From Sphingobium xenophagum NBRC 107872 (GTDB lineage Bacteria; Pseudomonadota; Alphaproteobacteria; Sphingomonadales; Sphingomonadaceae): 63,719 nucleotides of DNA. Made by a program: the position numbers and the translations under genes. Within the stretch, counting starts at the first letter, position 1, and each line of letters starts with the position of its first letter. Positions 1 to 8,721 of the stretch are shown here, piece after piece. The notes under the pieces were generated by a model. It searched no databases and was not told the origin of the DNA. It was given only the letters and a program-made list of their open reading frames with translations. The stretch covers positions 1 to 63,719 of the forward strand of contig NZ_BARE01000033.1 of the NCBI RefSeq assembly GCF_000367345.1, read 5' to 3'.

Positions 1-427
1 GCCAACTTTCGCCAGCGGAGATCATCGCGCGATAGAGGGGCGGAAAGCTTTTGGGTTCGACGCCCAGCGCTTCGGCCAGCCGCCGCCCTTCCATCACGCC
101 GCCATGCACTTTGCCGACAATAAGCCGAACATGGTCCTGCTCGCTCTGCCGCCCGATCGTGCGCAGCGATTCCTCCAGCGGGCTGACTTGCGTCAGCGTC
201 GCCAGTTGCCGGGTGAACAGCGTCAGTTCCTTGGGACTGAGGCGCGGGGTGCGTAGCGACAGGCCGGTGCGTTTGCGGGCCACCTCGACCGCGCCGACGC
301 TGAGTTCGACAATGAACAGCTTGCGCGCGTCGAGCTTCGCCCGCGCATCCTCCAGCGTTTGCGCCTTCAGCGCGCCTTTGCGCTCCTTGCCAGCCGGGTC
401 GATCGCGACATAGTCAAATTCAGCCAT
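1..427 (-). CDS. gspF: Type II secretion inner-membrane platform protein GspF, N-terminal part
   Basis: GspF is the polytopic inner-membrane protein of the type II secretion system; it contacts the ATPase GspE and supports pseudopilus assembly. The gene runs off the left edge and 142 codons are visible. The protein starts MAEFDYVAIDPAGKERKG, as GspF/PilC proteins do, and continues into the first cytoplasmic helical domain (LTLFTRQLATL, then a Glu-rich stretch and FPPLYRAMISAGE). The ATG overlaps the end of gspE by 8 bases, so it is the last visible gene of the gspC-D-E-F operon. The membrane helices lie outside the window. Confidence 0.93.
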   Translation of the reverse strand, partial: MAEFDYVAIDPAGKERKGALKAQTLEDARAKLDARKLFIVELSVGAVEVARKRTGLSLRTPRLSPKELTLFTRQLATLTQVSPLEESLRTIGRQSEQDHVRLIVGKVHGGVMEGRRLAEALGVEPKSFPPLYRAMISAGESW

Positions 428-2033
428 CGGCGATGGTTTCCGCGTCCACGCTGTCGCGCCGCGACACGCGGATGGCCTCTTCGGCCGTCGTCTGCCCGTC
501 ACGCACCAATGCCCGCGCTGCCGATCCCAGATTGGGGGCATTGAGGAAAGCATGGCGCGCGATCAGCGATTCATCACCACCGTCATTGATCAGGCGCCGG
601 ATCGTATCGTCCACCCGGATCGCCTCGAACACGCCGATCCGGCCTTTATACCCCGTACCGCCACATTCGCTGCAACCCCTGGCGCGATAGATGATCGTGC
701 CGGGATCGAAGCCCAGCAGGGCGCTGGCGGACTTGTCCGCCTGCACGGGTTCGCGGCAATGCTGGCACAGTCGCCGCACCAGCCGCTGGGCGATGACCGC
801 GCGCAGGGTGGAGGCCAGCAGAAAGGGTTCGACCCGCATATCGCGCATCCGCGTGATCGCGCCGACCGCATCGTTGGTGTGAACGGTCGACAGCACCAGA
901 TGCCCGGTCAGCGACGCCTGCACCGCAATTTCCGCCGTCTCGCGATCGCGGATTTCGCCGACCATCACCACGTCCGGGTCTTGCCGCAGGATTGCGCGCA
1001 ACCCGGCAGCGAAGGTCAGCCCGACCTTCGCATTCACCTGCGTCTGCCCCACGCCCTCCATCGCATATTCGACCGGATCCTCGACCGTCAGGATATTGCG
1101 GCTGCCATCGTTGAGCTGGCGCAAGCCTGCATAGAGCGTGGTCGTCTTGCCCGATCCGGTCGGCCCGGTGACCAGGATGATGCCATTGGGTTCGCTGAGG
1201 CCTTCGCGGAAAATCCGGTCCGGCACGCCGTTCATGCCCAACAGGTCGAGCGTGATCCCGGCATTTTCCTTGTCCAAGATACGCAGCACCACTCGCTCGC
1301 CCGCCCGGCTGGGCAGGGTGGACACGCGCACGTCGAGCAGCTTGCCGCCCAGCGTCAGGCCGATGCGCCCGTCCTGCGGCACGCGCCGTTCGGCAATGTC
1401 GAGCCGCGCCATCACCTTGACGCGGCTGACCACGACCGGCGCGACATGGGGCGGCATCCGCAGCGTTTCGCGCAATACGCCGTCGATCCGCATCCGCACG
1501 ACCAGGCCGGTTTCATAGGGTTCGATATGAATGTCCGACACGCCCTGCCGCGCGGCTTCGGCGATGATGCCGTTGATCAGCCGGATCGCGGGCGCGTCAT
1601 CGGCGCTGTCCAGCAAATCGTCGGCGGTCGGCATGTCGGCGGCCAGCATGTCCAGTTCGTCCGCGCCCATTTCGATCGACCCGGCCATGGCCGCCGCGCT
1701 GCCGTCCATCGCATAATGGTTGGACAGATGCCGGTCGAATTCGGCCTGATCGACGAAACTGACATCGAAACTGCGCGCCAGATGACGACGGACTTCCAGC
1801 AAGACCCGCGGATCGCTGCCTTCGCGCACTGCGATGGACAGGCGCTCGCCCTCCTGCGGCAGCAGCACCACGCCATGCTTGCGCGCAAAGCCATAGGGAA
1901 TGTCGATGGCGCGTGGATGGGCTGATGCAAAAGCCTCATGCTCCTGCGCAGGCAGGAGCCCAGGGTTCTGGACACTGCCCTCTCCGCCCTGGGCTCCTGC
2001 CTGCGCAGGAGCACCTTGCCCATTCTCGCTCAC
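420..2033 (-). CDS. gspE: Type II secretion ATPase GspE
   Basis: Cytoplasmic hexameric ATPase that powers the type II secretion pseudopilus. The 537-residue protein has the Walker A motif GPTGSGKTTTLY, an Asp box, the Walker B region DPDVVMVGEIRD, a His box (HLVLSTVHTNDA) and the CxxC...CxxC zinc motif (CQHC and CSEC), so it looks catalytically complete. It begins at GTG, overlapping the gspD stop as GTGA. Residues about 8-32 are encoded by a perfect 26-bp inverted repeat (1940-2012) and give a Gln/Gly/Ala-rich insertion before the conserved N-terminal domain, which starts near IPYGFARKHGVVLL. It overlaps gspD upstream and gspF downstream. Confidence 0.96.
   Translation of the reverse strand: MSENGQGAPAQAGAQGGEGSVQNPGLLPAQEHEAFASAHPRAIDIPYGFARKHGVVLLPQEGERLSIAVREGSDPRVLLEVRRHLARSFDVSFVDQAEFDRHLSNHYAMDGSAAAMAGSIEMGADELDMLAADMPTADDLLDSADDAPAIRLINGIIAEAARQGVSDIHIEPYETGLVVRMRIDGVLRETLRMPPHVAPVVVSRVKVMARLDIAERRVPQDGRIGLTLGGKLLDVRVSTLPSRAGERVVLRILDKENAGITLDLLGMNGVPDRIFREGLSEPNGIILVTGPTGSGKTTTLYAGLRQLNDGSRNILTVEDPVEYAMEGVGQTQVNAKVGLTFAAGLRAILRQDPDVVMVGEIRDRETAEIAVQASLTGHLVLSTVHTNDAVGAITRMRDMRVEPFLLASTLRAVIAQRLVRRLCQHCREPVQADKSASALLGFDPGTIIYRARGCSECGGTGYKGRIGVFEAIRVDDTIRRLINDGGDESLIARHAFLNAPNLGSAARALVRDGQTTAEEAIRVSRRDSVDAETIADG
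1940..2012. repeat. Palindromic repeat element inside gspE
   Basis: Two 26-base arms (1940-1965 and 1987-2012) are exact reverse complements around a 21-base loop. The core is of the type GCTCCTGCGCAGGCAGGAGC. It lies entirely in the gspE reading frame and adds about 25 codons without a stop. From memory, related sequences are dispersed intergenic repeats in sphingomonad genomes. Confidence 0.8.
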
Positions 2034-4210
2034 TTGCGTTCTCCGCTTGCCGGTATCTCGACCGGGCGCACCACGCCGCTTGACTGGCGCACGGTCGGTT
2101 CGATCATTTGCGGCGCATCCGGCTGTACCATGGCATCGCCCGGTTGCGGCGCGACTGGCGGGGTCGCGCCCATATAGTCGCGGACCAGTTCGTCGATCGT
2201 CGGCTCCATGTCGGGATTGCGCTGCAACTGCATGTTGCGGACATAGCCGTAGCGCTGCTGGGTCAGCTTCTGCGCATCTTCCTTCGACCGCAGGATGGTC
2301 GGGCGGATGAACACCATCAAATTGGTCTTGGTCCGGCTGCGGCTGCGCGATTTGAACAGTTCGCCCAGCCCCGGAATGTCGCTGAGCAAGGGAATCCGCT
2401 CGATCGTCTTGCGCTCATTATCGTCCAGCAATCCGCCCAGCGCCAATATCTCGCCATCGTCGACCGTGACCGTGGTTTCGATCTCGCGCTTGTTGATGAT
2501 GAGGTCGCTGCTGGAGTTGCTGACCGGCCCGGCCACGCTCGACACTTCCTGCCGCAGGAAGAGTTTGATTGCGCCGCCGGTATTGATCTGCGGCTTCACC
2601 TCCAGCTTGATGCCGACATCCTGCCGCTGGACGGTGCGGAACTGATTGTCGAAATTCTGGCTCAGCGCTTCCCCGGTCGTCACCGGCACCTGTTGGCCGA
2701 CCAGGATCGACGCCTTCTGATTGTCCAGCGTCATCACCGACGGCGTGGACAGAAGATTGCTTTCCGTGTCGGATTTGACCGCGTTGATGATCGCGCCGAA
2801 AATCCCGTTCTTGCCGATGCTGCCGCCCAGCCCGGCAATCGCGCCGGTTGCGCTGGTCAGGCTGTTGATCGCCGATTGCTGGAGCGTGCTGGCCAGATCG
2901 CCGCTATTTTGCACTTCGGTCGTGGTTTTCGTCCCATCGGGCGCCACCACCGTTGTCGTGGTTGTGCCCAGTTGTGTCGCGCCATAGGCGCCCGCCAGCG
3001 TCAGCAGATTGGGCGAGGCATTGCTGTAATTGGTCGCGGCAAAGCCGGTCGATGTGCTGCCGATCAGGAATTGCACGCCCAGCTTCTTGGCCGCTGCATC
3101 GCTGATTTCGACGATGATCGCTTCGACCAGCACCTGTTCGCGGCGCGTGTCGATCTGGCGGATGGTTTCGCCCAGCATCCGCTGCACGTCGCTATTGGCC
3201 GCCACGATGATGGCGTTTGCGCCCTCATAGCGGGTGACGATCGCGGGGCCGCGCGTGGAAATGCCGCTGCCGCTGGAGGAGGAGGATGCCGCAGCAACCG
3301 GCGCGGCCGCCGCGCTCGCCGGCGCAGCGCCGCCCGCCGCCGGGGTGGAGGCGGTTACCGGCTGGCTGGTCGATTGCCCGACCAGTTGCTGCAACACCGG
3401 CAGCAATTTTTCGGCATCCGCATGTTCCAGCCAATAGACCCGGATTTCGGTGCCGCTCGCGGCCTGCTGATCGAGTTGCCGGGCCATCGCGGCCAGGCGT
3501 GCTACCGTGTTGGCGTCCCCGCGGATCGCGATGGCATTGCTGCTGTCGATCGGCACGACGGTCGCAGCCGAAGGGGCAGCATTTTCCCCGCCGCCGCTTT
3601 CCACCAATGCCTGGAGCGATGTCGCAATTTCCCGCGCACCGGCATTTTTGAGCATCACCATCTGCGTCGATGAAATATCGCGATCGACCCGTGCGATGAC
3701 TTGCCGGATACGGGCGATATTGTCGGCATAGTCCGCCACCACCACGCTGTTGCCAGCGCGATTGGCGGTGACCGAACCGTCCTTGCTGACCAGCGGGCGC
3801 AGCGTTTCCAGCGCGCTCGCCGCGTCGATGGAACGCAGGCGGAACACCTCCGTCACGAAACTGTTGCGATTGGCCGCACGGCCAACACCGCTGGGCTGCC
3901 CCGCCGCGCCGTCGGCGGGCTGGATGCGATATGCCCCGCCGGGGGCTGGCACCGCGACCAGACCGTTGGCGCGCAGCGTGGACAGCACGATCTCGAAATA
4001 TTCGGATCGTGACAAGGGCCGGTCGGTGACGACAGACACTTTCCCCTGCACCCGATTGTCGATGATGAAGGTGCGGCCTGTCACGCGCGCAGCGTCCTGA
4101 ATGAAGGCGCGAATATCGGCATCACGGACGTTCAGCGTCTGCTGCGCCATGCCCGGCGCGGCCAGAACCAGCGCAAGCGCGGCGGAAAGGGGAAGGAAAT
4201 ATCTGGTCAT
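2030..4210 (-). CDS. gspD: Type II secretion outer-membrane secretin GspD
   Basis: Secretin that forms the outer-membrane channel of the type II secretion system. The 726-residue protein has a cleavable signal peptide (about residues 1-22, ending GMAQ), the N0 domain (NVRDADIRAFIQDAARVTG), repeated KH-type N1-N3 domains with a long Ala/Ser/Pro-rich linker in the last one (around residues 285-320), and a C-terminal secretin core (VLVEAIIVEISD, then QVPVTTGE, LALGGLLDDNE and LMVFIRPTIL). The tail after the secretin core is Pro-rich. The start ATG overlaps the gspC stop (ATGA) and the stop overlaps the gspE start (GTGA), so the genes are probably translationally coupled. Confidence 0.96.
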   Translation of the reverse strand: MTRYFLPLSAALALVLAAPGMAQQTLNVRDADIRAFIQDAARVTGRTFIIDNRVQGKVSVVTDRPLSRSEYFEIVLSTLRANGLVAVPAPGGAYRIQPADGAAGQPSGVGRAANRNSFVTEVFRLRSIDAASALETLRPLVSKDGSVTANRAGNSVVVADYADNIARIRQVIARVDRDISSTQMVMLKNAGAREIATSLQALVESGGGENAAPSAATVVPIDSSNAIAIRGDANTVARLAAMARQLDQQAASGTEIRVYWLEHADAEKLLPVLQQLVGQSTSQPVTASTPAAGGAAPASAAAAPVAAASSSSSGSGISTRGPAIVTRYEGANAIIVAANSDVQRMLGETIRQIDTRREQVLVEAIIVEISDAAAKKLGVQFLIGSTSTGFAATNYSNASPNLLTLAGAYGATQLGTTTTTVVAPDGTKTTTEVQNSGDLASTLQQSAINSLTSATGAIAGLGGSIGKNGIFGAIINAVKSDTESNLLSTPSVMTLDNQKASILVGQQVPVTTGEALSQNFDNQFRTVQRQDVGIKLEVKPQINTGGAIKLFLRQEVSSVAGPVSNSSSDLIINKREIETTVTVDDGEILALGGLLDDNERKTIERIPLLSDIPGLGELFKSRSRSRTKTNLMVFIRPTILRSKEDAQKLTQQRYGYVRNMQLQRNPDMEPTIDELVRDYMGATPPVAPQPGDAMVQPDAPQMIEPTVRQSSGVVRPVEIPASGERK

Positions 4211-5031
4211 TGGCCTTGCACTATGAGGTTCACCGAAGCGACGGTCGCACCGCGCTCCACGGTCAGGGACAGGCGCGCGCCGGGCGCGATCTGGTTCTGC
4301 ACGGACTGAAGATCGCCCACTGGCTGGCCGTTGATCTGGCTGATAATGTCGCCGGGCCGGAAACCGGCGCTGGCAAAGCCCGGCCCCTTTGCGCTGACTA
4401 CCAGACCCGTGACCCGGCCATTTTGCATCCGGGGCGCAAAGGCGATGTCGCGTTTCAGACTGTCGGCGGTCGGGCCAGCCGCTGCCGGGGGCGAAGATGG
4501 CGGCGGCGACGCTGGTGGCGATGCCGGTGCTTCGCCCCCTTCCGGGGCGGCCGTAGGTACCGGCGCCGACTGGTCGAGGAATATCTGCTCCTCCGCCCCG
4601 CCCCGGTCGATCGTGACATGATCGAACGAAACCGATTTCAGCACCACGCCGGGCAGGATCTCATCCCCCACGGCAAAACTGTTCTGCACACCGTCCGGCG
4701 CGGCGATGATCGCCGATCCCAGGCCCGATCCTTCGTTCAACCGGATGCCATAGAGTGTCAGCGCCAACGACGTGACGACACCCTTCCCTGCCGTTTGCGG
4801 CGCGCCGCTGCGAAAGAAAGGATCGAAGCTGGCGAACAGCGCCTGTCGCGCGGCGGGAGGCAGCAGTTGCGCCTGCCGCCCTTCCCATGGACCAAAACTG
4901 CCGACCGGCGTCACAACGACCCAGGCCAGCCGCACCAGTTGCAGCGCCAGCAGGGCGATCAGCCCCTTTTCCAGCAACGCCAGCCCGTCAATCGACCGGC
5001 CCCGCAACCTGTTGGCGATCGCCACCCGCAT
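4207..5031 (-). CDS. gspC: Type II secretion inner-membrane protein GspC
   Basis: GspC links the inner-membrane platform to the secretin GspD in the periplasm. The 274-residue protein has a short cytoplasmic N-terminus, one membrane helix (GLALLEKGLIALLALQLVRL), the homology region (LTLYGIRLNEGSGLGSAIIA, then AVGDEILPGVVLKSV), a Pro/Ala/Ser-rich linker (about residues 150-185) and a C-terminal PDZ-type domain (GFRPGDIISQINGQPV). It is the first gene of the operon. A tandem PHO-box-like array lies 58 bases upstream of its ATG, which suggests that phosphate starvation switches the operon on. Confidence 0.92.
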   Translation of the reverse strand: MRVAIANRLRGRSIDGLALLEKGLIALLALQLVRLAWVVVTPVGSFGPWEGRQAQLLPPAARQALFASFDPFFRSGAPQTAGKGVVTSLALTLYGIRLNEGSGLGSAIIAAPDGVQNSFAVGDEILPGVVLKSVSFDHVTIDRGGAEEQIFLDQSAPVPTAAPEGGEAPASPPASPPPSSPPAAAGPTADSLKRDIAFAPRMQNGRVTGLVVSAKGPGFASAGFRPGDIISQINGQPVGDLQSVQNQIAPGARLSLTVERGATVASVNLIVQGQ

Positions 5032-5088
5032 CTGCCCGCTTGCCCCTTTATGATGGGACCGCTGCTAGGCGCTTCGTTTTACGGCTGG

Positions 5089-5117
5089 ATGACAGTCATA
5101 TGACCTATTTGTGACAG
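5089..5117 (-). promoter_or_regulatory. Candidate PHO box (PhoB site) upstream of gspC
   Basis: On the minus strand three 7-mers, CTGTCAC, AGGTCAT and CTGTCAT, follow each other with exactly 4-base spacers (AAAT, ATGA). This fits the PhoB consensus of CTGTCAT direct repeats at 11-base intervals. A TAAAAC element about 7 bases further towards gspC could be the -10. The site lies in the gap shared with the divergent prolyl 4-hydroxylase gene. Confidence 0.78.
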
Positions 5118-5200
5118 GGGAAATTCCGCTGTCATGACGCTTGCATTTCCGGCCCCGGCCAGTAGCAAAATTGCCCTCTCAGGCCATGCTTGCGAGTATT

Positions 5201-5842
5201 ATGTCCAATCATCCCGCCGCCCCCGATGCCGATCCTGCGTGGATCGCCAGCCATGCCCGCGTGCAGCGCGTCCCCAGCCGGGATCTGACGCTGTTCATCC
5301 GGCGCGATTTTCTGTCCGCCGCCGAATGCGCGGCGCTGATTGAGCGAATCGAAGCAAATCGCCGCCCGTCCACCATCGCGGATGCCAATGGCGACGGCTA
5401 TTTTCGCACCAGCGAAACCTGCGACCTGGACCATGGCGACCCGTTCGTGGCGACGATCGACGCGAAACTGGCGGCCTTTGCCGGGATCGACCCCGCCTAT
5501 GGCGAACCGATCCAGGGTCAGCGCTATGATGTGGGGCAGGAGTTCAAGGCCCATACCGACTATTTCGATCCCAAGGGTGCGGACTATCCCAAATATTGTT
5601 CGGTCGCGGGTAACCGCACCTGGACCCTGATGGTCTATCTGGACGAACCCAGGGCAGGCGGCGCGACCCGCTTTCCCAAAATCGGCAAGACCATCCAGCC
5701 GGAAACCGGCAAGCTGCTTGCGTGGAACAACCGGATTGCGCCGGGTCAGCCCAATCCCGCGAGCCTGCACCATGGCATGAAGGTTCGCGTGGGCGTGAAG
5801 AATGTCATCACCAAATGGTATCGCGAAAAGCCGTGGGGATAG
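5201..5842 (+). CDS. Prolyl 4-hydroxylase (2-oxoglutarate/Fe(II) oxygenase)
   Basis: Cytoplasmic Fe(II)/2-oxoglutarate dioxygenase of the prolyl 4-hydroxylase alpha-subunit type, which hydroxylates proline in proteins. The 213-residue protein has the iron-binding H-x-D pair in HTDYFD, the distal His in SLHHGMKV and the 2-oxoglutarate-binding Lys in the terminal VRVGVKNVITKWYRE. It has no signal peptide. I chose ATG 5201 (MSNHPAAPDADP); ATG 5186 in the same frame is possible. It is divergent from gspC across a gap holding a PHO-box array and convergent with the TonB receptor, from which a hairpin separates it. The substrate is unknown; the Pro-rich linker of the nearby lipoprotein is one speculative target. 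Confidence 0.85.
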   Translation: MSNHPAAPDADPAWIASHARVQRVPSRDLTLFIRRDFLSAAECAALIERIEANRRPSTIADANGDGYFRTSETCDLDHGDPFVATIDAKLAAFAGIDPAYGEPIQGQRYDVGQEFKAHTDYFDPKGADYPKYCSVAGNRTWTLMVYLDEPRAGGATRFPKIGKTIQPETGKLLAWNNRIAPGQPNPASLHHGMKVRVGVKNVITKWYREKPWG

Positions 5843-5850
5843 CCTGACGC

Positions 5851-5887
5851 AAAACGACCGGCCCGCCTGAAACGGACCGGTCGTCTT
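5851..5887. terminator. Bidirectional hairpin terminator between two convergent genes
   Basis: ACGACCGG (5854-5861) pairs exactly with CCGGTCGT (5877-5884). It lies between the convergent prolyl 4-hydroxylase and TonB receptor stops, with A-rich flank on the left (a U-rich tail for the minus-strand transcript) and TCTTGT on the right. Confidence 0.7.
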
Positions 5888-5923
5888 GTCGGTGACGGGA
5901 CCGCCTTCGCGGCCCCGTTCATG

Positions 5924-8629
5924 TCAGAAGGCCACCGTCATCGATGCAGCGATGGTCGTGCCGATCTTGTAGCGGTTATAATAGACGCGGTTGCCGTCCT
6001 GTTCCTGGAACTCCTGGAACTTGCGGCCCAATATGTTGCGCGCCTCGAACTTGACTTCGCTGTTGATGCCACCGGGCAGCTTGACCCCCTGGCGCGCCAC
6101 GAAGTCGAGCTGGACACCCGGCCGTTCCTTGATGTCGGGCTGAAGGTTGGGACCACGGCTGGTCACGCGATCGCTGGCATAGGTCAGCAGGAACGTCTGC
6201 TGCGACAGCGTATCGGTGTCCTCCAGCCCCAGTTGCAGGTTGACCAGATGGTCAGACTGCCCCGTCAGCGGCACGCCGTTCAGGAAGAAGTCGGACGCCG
6301 CCGGCGGCTCCCCGGTCGTGTAGGTATAGGGAATGGTCGTGTCCCCGGCGCCGACCTTCAGCTTCGACTGGGTGTAGGTATAGTTGCCGATCAGCGCGAT
6401 GCGGCGGCTGACGAAGAAGCTGGAATCCGACAGGGTATCCAGCGGCACATATTTCTGCACTTCCACTTCCGCGCCATACAGCGTCGCTTCGGGCGCATTG
6501 GCGAAGCTGGTCGTGACATTATAGGTGTCGGTGATGGTCGTGTAGGTTTCGATCGGATTGTCGATCTTCTTGTAGAAGGCCGCCGCCGTGATCCGTTCAT
6601 CCTTGCCCATATACCATTCGGCCCGGATGTCCGCATTCCACAGCTGGCTGTCCTGCAGGAACGGGTTGCCGCGGAAGAAGCGGTTGGATTCGGTGTCGAG
6701 ATAGGGCTGGGCGATCAGTTCGCGGAATTGCGGGCGGGCGATGGTCTTGGACCCGCTGGCACGCAGTTGCAGACCCTTGGCCGCTTCGAACGTGAAGGTC
6801 ACGGCAGGCAGCCAGTAATCCTTGCGGATTTCGTTGAACGGCGTCAGCCCGGTATTGTAAACGTCAACACCCGTCACCGACATTTCGCCCTTTTCGTAGC
6901 GAACGCCTGCGTTGACCGACAGGCCGGCAAACAGGTCCGCCTGCACCTGGGCATAGCCCGCATGGGTGCGCAGCGCCGCGTCATAGACCGGATAGTTACC
7001 CGAAAATTCGAGCAGGCCGAGATCGTAGAGCTGGATTGTCGCGTCCGACAACAGATAGTCGGGGCGCAACTGCTGCACCGGCACCGGCAGGTTGACGGCA
7101 TCGAAATGCAGCTCATAGCGCGACGAACGACGCTTTGTGTCGTTGAAGGCATAACCCGCCGTCAGCGAGAAACCCGGCGCGATCTTGTAGCTCCAGTCGG
7201 CGCCAGCGAACCACAGATCTTCGTTGAGGTCGCTGAAGGTGACCGACGCATCGCCGCGCTGACGATTGAGCGCATTGACGAAACGGTCGCCAACAGGATC
7301 GGTCGCCAGGTCGCGATTGCTGCGGACGTAAGTGAATTCGCGCTCATAGGGCGCTTCACGCTGCGAATTGGCAAAACCGCCGCGCACGTCGAGGCTGAGG
7401 GCATCGGAGAATTTGAATTCACCGACCAACTGGGTGTCGATCAACTGACGCTCATACCAGCCGGTGCTTTGCGTCAAATAATCAGCGCCCTGGATCAAAC
7501 CGTCATTCTGACCGATGGTCAAAGCGCTACGCTTCAACGTGTCGCGAATATAGAGGTTGGTCCAGCGCAGCTTCTGCTCGCCCAGTTCCAGGCCCAGGCC
7601 AAGAAGCCCGTTGACCGTGATTTCATTATCCGTCGCGACCTGCTGATAGCTTTTGCCAGCACCCTGCGACACGTCGAGCGAGGATTGCTGGAGATTGTCG
7701 CGGGTGCGCCACTTGTTGCTGTAGGATGCGGTGGCGATCACGCCCAGCCGTCCGTCGCTGCCGACATCAACCGCCGTGCCGCCATTGAGCGACGCGGAAA
7801 AGTTGAACGGCAGGCTGTTGGTCCGCTGCACGACAGACGTGTCGGCATTCAGGAACTGCATCGCAATTGCCTGCTGATCCGTCCGGCTGATGTTCGGGAA
7901 CGGGGTTCCGCTGGCAAACGCCTGCTTGAGCAGCGGCGGCACATCGCGCGAACTGTCGTCAAAGCCGGTCCAGTCGGACTTGGACCCATAATGGGTATAG
8001 CCCAATTGGCCGGACGTTTCGGTGTTGGCCGAACTGCCAAAGCCGATTTCCAGATAGCTTTCGGCCGGGATCGCCTTGGTCGTCAGATTGATGACGCCGC
8101 CGCCAAATTCGCCGGGGAAATTGGCTGAATAGGTTTTCTGCACCAGCGTCGATGCGATCACGCTGGTCGGGAAGATGTCGAGCGGCACGACGCGCTTCAG
8201 CGGTTCCGGGCTTGGCAGCGGCGAACCGTTGAGCAGCGCGAGCGAATAGCGATCACCCAGGCCGCGGACATAGACATAGCCGCCGGATACGACCGACAGG
8301 CCGGTGACGCGCTGGAGCGAACCGGCAATATCGCCTTCGCCCGTACGCTTGATGTCGGCGGCCGACAGCACGTTGACCACCTGAGGCGCGGCCTGCGACA
8401 CGTTGGTCGTGCGGCGGCCGGTGACGACAATGTCCGCGCCGGGGATCGACACGTCGACATTGCCTGCATCGGAATCGGCCTGTTCGGCGGCGGTCGGCGT
8501 GCCGGATGTAACGGCACCGCCAGCATCCGCGCCGGTCGTGCCAGCGGGGTCGGTTTGCGCCAGGGCCACAGGTGCGACCAGGGCGGATGAAATCAGGAGC
8601 AGGCGCGCCAGGCTGAGCGGCTTCGACAT
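5924..8629 (-). CDS. TonB-dependent outer-membrane receptor
   Basis: Outer-membrane beta-barrel importer energised by TonB. The 901-residue protein has a signal peptide (MSKPLSLARLLLISSALVAP..., ending VALAQ), a TonB-box-like DIVVTGRR near residue 70, a plug domain (VLSAADIKRTGEGDIAGSLQ, YVYVRGLGDRYSLALLNG, FPGEFGGGVINLTTK) and a long barrel ending in the aromatic signature MTVAF. I chose ATG 8629 because a GGGGGACC ribosome-binding sequence precedes it; the frame is open further upstream but does not look coding. It lies 92 bases downstream of the lipoprotein gene on the same strand, so it is probably co-transcribed from the same PHO-type promoter. The ligand is unknown; a phosphorus compound fits the regulation. 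Confidence 0.95.
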   Translation of the reverse strand: MSKPLSLARLLLISSALVAPVALAQTDPAGTTGADAGGAVTSGTPTAAEQADSDAGNVDVSIPGADIVVTGRRTTNVSQAAPQVVNVLSAADIKRTGEGDIAGSLQRVTGLSVVSGGYVYVRGLGDRYSLALLNGSPLPSPEPLKRVVPLDIFPTSVIASTLVQKTYSANFPGEFGGGVINLTTKAIPAESYLEIGFGSSANTETSGQLGYTHYGSKSDWTGFDDSSRDVPPLLKQAFASGTPFPNISRTDQQAIAMQFLNADTSVVQRTNSLPFNFSASLNGGTAVDVGSDGRLGVIATASYSNKWRTRDNLQQSSLDVSQGAGKSYQQVATDNEITVNGLLGLGLELGEQKLRWTNLYIRDTLKRSALTIGQNDGLIQGADYLTQSTGWYERQLIDTQLVGEFKFSDALSLDVRGGFANSQREAPYEREFTYVRSNRDLATDPVGDRFVNALNRQRGDASVTFSDLNEDLWFAGADWSYKIAPGFSLTAGYAFNDTKRRSSRYELHFDAVNLPVPVQQLRPDYLLSDATIQLYDLGLLEFSGNYPVYDAALRTHAGYAQVQADLFAGLSVNAGVRYEKGEMSVTGVDVYNTGLTPFNEIRKDYWLPAVTFTFEAAKGLQLRASGSKTIARPQFRELIAQPYLDTESNRFFRGNPFLQDSQLWNADIRAEWYMGKDERITAAAFYKKIDNPIETYTTITDTYNVTTSFANAPEATLYGAEVEVQKYVPLDTLSDSSFFVSRRIALIGNYTYTQSKLKVGAGDTTIPYTYTTGEPPAASDFFLNGVPLTGQSDHLVNLQLGLEDTDTLSQQTFLLTYASDRVTSRGPNLQPDIKERPGVQLDFVARQGVKLPGGINSEVKFEARNILGRKFQEFQEQDGNRVYYNRYKIGTTIAASMTVAF

Positions 8630-8659
8630 GCTAGGGGTCCCCCTTTGGGAATTGCAGTG

Positions 8660-8699
8660 CAAAAGAAGGCGGGGAAGCGCAGATGCACGCTCCCCCGCC
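8660..8699 (-). terminator. Hairpin with U-tract between lipoprotein and TonB receptor genes
   Basis: GGCGGGG (8668-8674) pairs with CCCCGCC (8693-8699), extended by GCG/CGC after one mismatch, and the minus-strand product continues TTCTTTT. It sits between two genes of one apparent operon, so it may act as a partial terminator that lowers receptor expression relative to the lipoprotein. Confidence 0.55.
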
Positions 8700-8721
8700 C
8701 CTGTTGAGGTCGTGGGTCCGA

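Noticed and set aside
552..1925. Long open frame on the plus strand opposite gspE
   Set aside because: It is a shadow frame of GC-rich gspE, with His/Arg/Gln-rich composition and no recognisable domain. The same holds for 2108-3673 (opposite gspD) and 5921-8128 and 8683-10443 (opposite the receptor and lipoprotein).
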